A stretch of DNA of 51,327 nucleotides from Rhodobiaceae bacterium (GTDB taxonomy: Bacteria; Pseudomonadota; Alphaproteobacteria; Rhizobiales; JAKPQE01), in assembly GCA_028278505.1 (NCBI GenBank), contig JANQEG010000135.1:1-51327 (forward strand). Reading direction: 5' to 3'. Of this stretch, positions 51,202-51,327 are shown piece by piece. The position numbers and the translations under genes were made by a program. The notes under the pieces were generated by a model that was not told where the DNA came from, did not search any database, and was given only the letters and a program-made list of their open reading frames with translations. Numbering within the stretch: position 1 is the stretch's first letter; each line of letters starts with the position of its first letter.

Positions 51202-51327
51202 TAAGAGCGTCGGGCGACAATGTTGGTCCAATTCTGTTTCACGATTGGCGCGGCGGCCCGCCGGTGAGACGCTCGCCGCGCGATGTGGGGCATCGGGCAA
51301 GAGCGTATCGACGGCGGACGCCCGCCA
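51202..51327 (+). mobile_element. MITE-like element, right-edge copy, truncated by window end
   Basis: It begins TAAGAGCGTCGGGCGACAA, which apart from one inserted A is the same as the tip of the left-edge copy, and continues nearly identically for some 83 bases. It then shares the interior segment GGGGCATCGGGCAAGAGCG with the complete copy at 29358-29633, before the window ends inside it. It is inverted relative to the copy at 1-138. Confidence 0.7.

Overview
The window is GC-rich alphaproteobacterial chromosome with densely packed genes. The gene set (RecG-SdhE-Mfd block, DUF1127, DUF3422, DUF502, a Rhizobiales-type IorA/IorB with a fused C-terminal domain, a SqrR/BigR-like ArsR protein, and a repeat of the TTAGAGCAT...GAAAAGTGGGAACCGG type) points to the order Hyphomicrobiales (Rhizobiales), genus not determined. 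I see no rRNA, tRNA, CRISPR array, intact transposase or prophage gene.

Layout. 1-2.5 kb: a repeat element cut by the window edge, an alpha/alpha-barrel protein and a family 2 glycosyltransferase. 2.6-11.9 kb: iorAB (oxidation of aryl-pyruvates) followed by a complete dipeptide/oligopeptide ABC importer (binding protein, two permeases, one fused double ATPase). 11.9-12.6 kb: a higBA toxin-antitoxin pair with two matching operators and a probable leaderless promoter. 12.7 kb: a 33-residue membrane microprotein. 13-15 kb: a DmdA-like GcvT-family protein with a class II aldolase. 15.4-17 kb: an ArsR repressor with the cysteine pair of persulfide sensors, and a SPOR-domain membrane protein. 17.1-20.5 kb: glmU and glmS, making UDP-GlcNAc. 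20.6-28.1 kb: a DUF502 membrane protein, recG, sdhE and mfd. 28.1-29.6 kb: a 1.5 kb stretch without an intact gene, made of repeats, dead GIY-YIG fragments, orphan RNA-like hairpins and a complete MITE-like element. 29.6-36.5 kb: universal stress protein, LysR/DUF1127 divergent pair, host-attachment-family protein, acyl-CoA dehydrogenase, a conserved unknown, an EamA exporter and a Tat-exported thioredoxin-like protein. 36.6-44.2 kb: a lactate module with lutR-lutA-lutB-lutC on one strand and a divergent TRAP transporter (dctPQM). 44.3-46.1 kb: DUF3422 protein and cytochrome c2. 46.6-50.7 kb: glcDEF glycolate oxidase and a convergent XRE regulator. The window ends inside another copy of the repeat element that begins it.

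The metabolic theme is scavenging of small organic acids and peptides: lactate (lut plus TRAP), glycolate (glc), peptides (dpp) and aryl-pyruvates (ior). I found no clearly new multi-gene system. The most unusual content is non-coding: three repeat families built from paired hairpins, one carrying decayed GIY-YIG nuclease fragments with GNRA loops throughout, and one MITE-like family whose copies cap both ends of the window in inverted orientation. Function calls rest on motifs recognised by eye. No database search was run.
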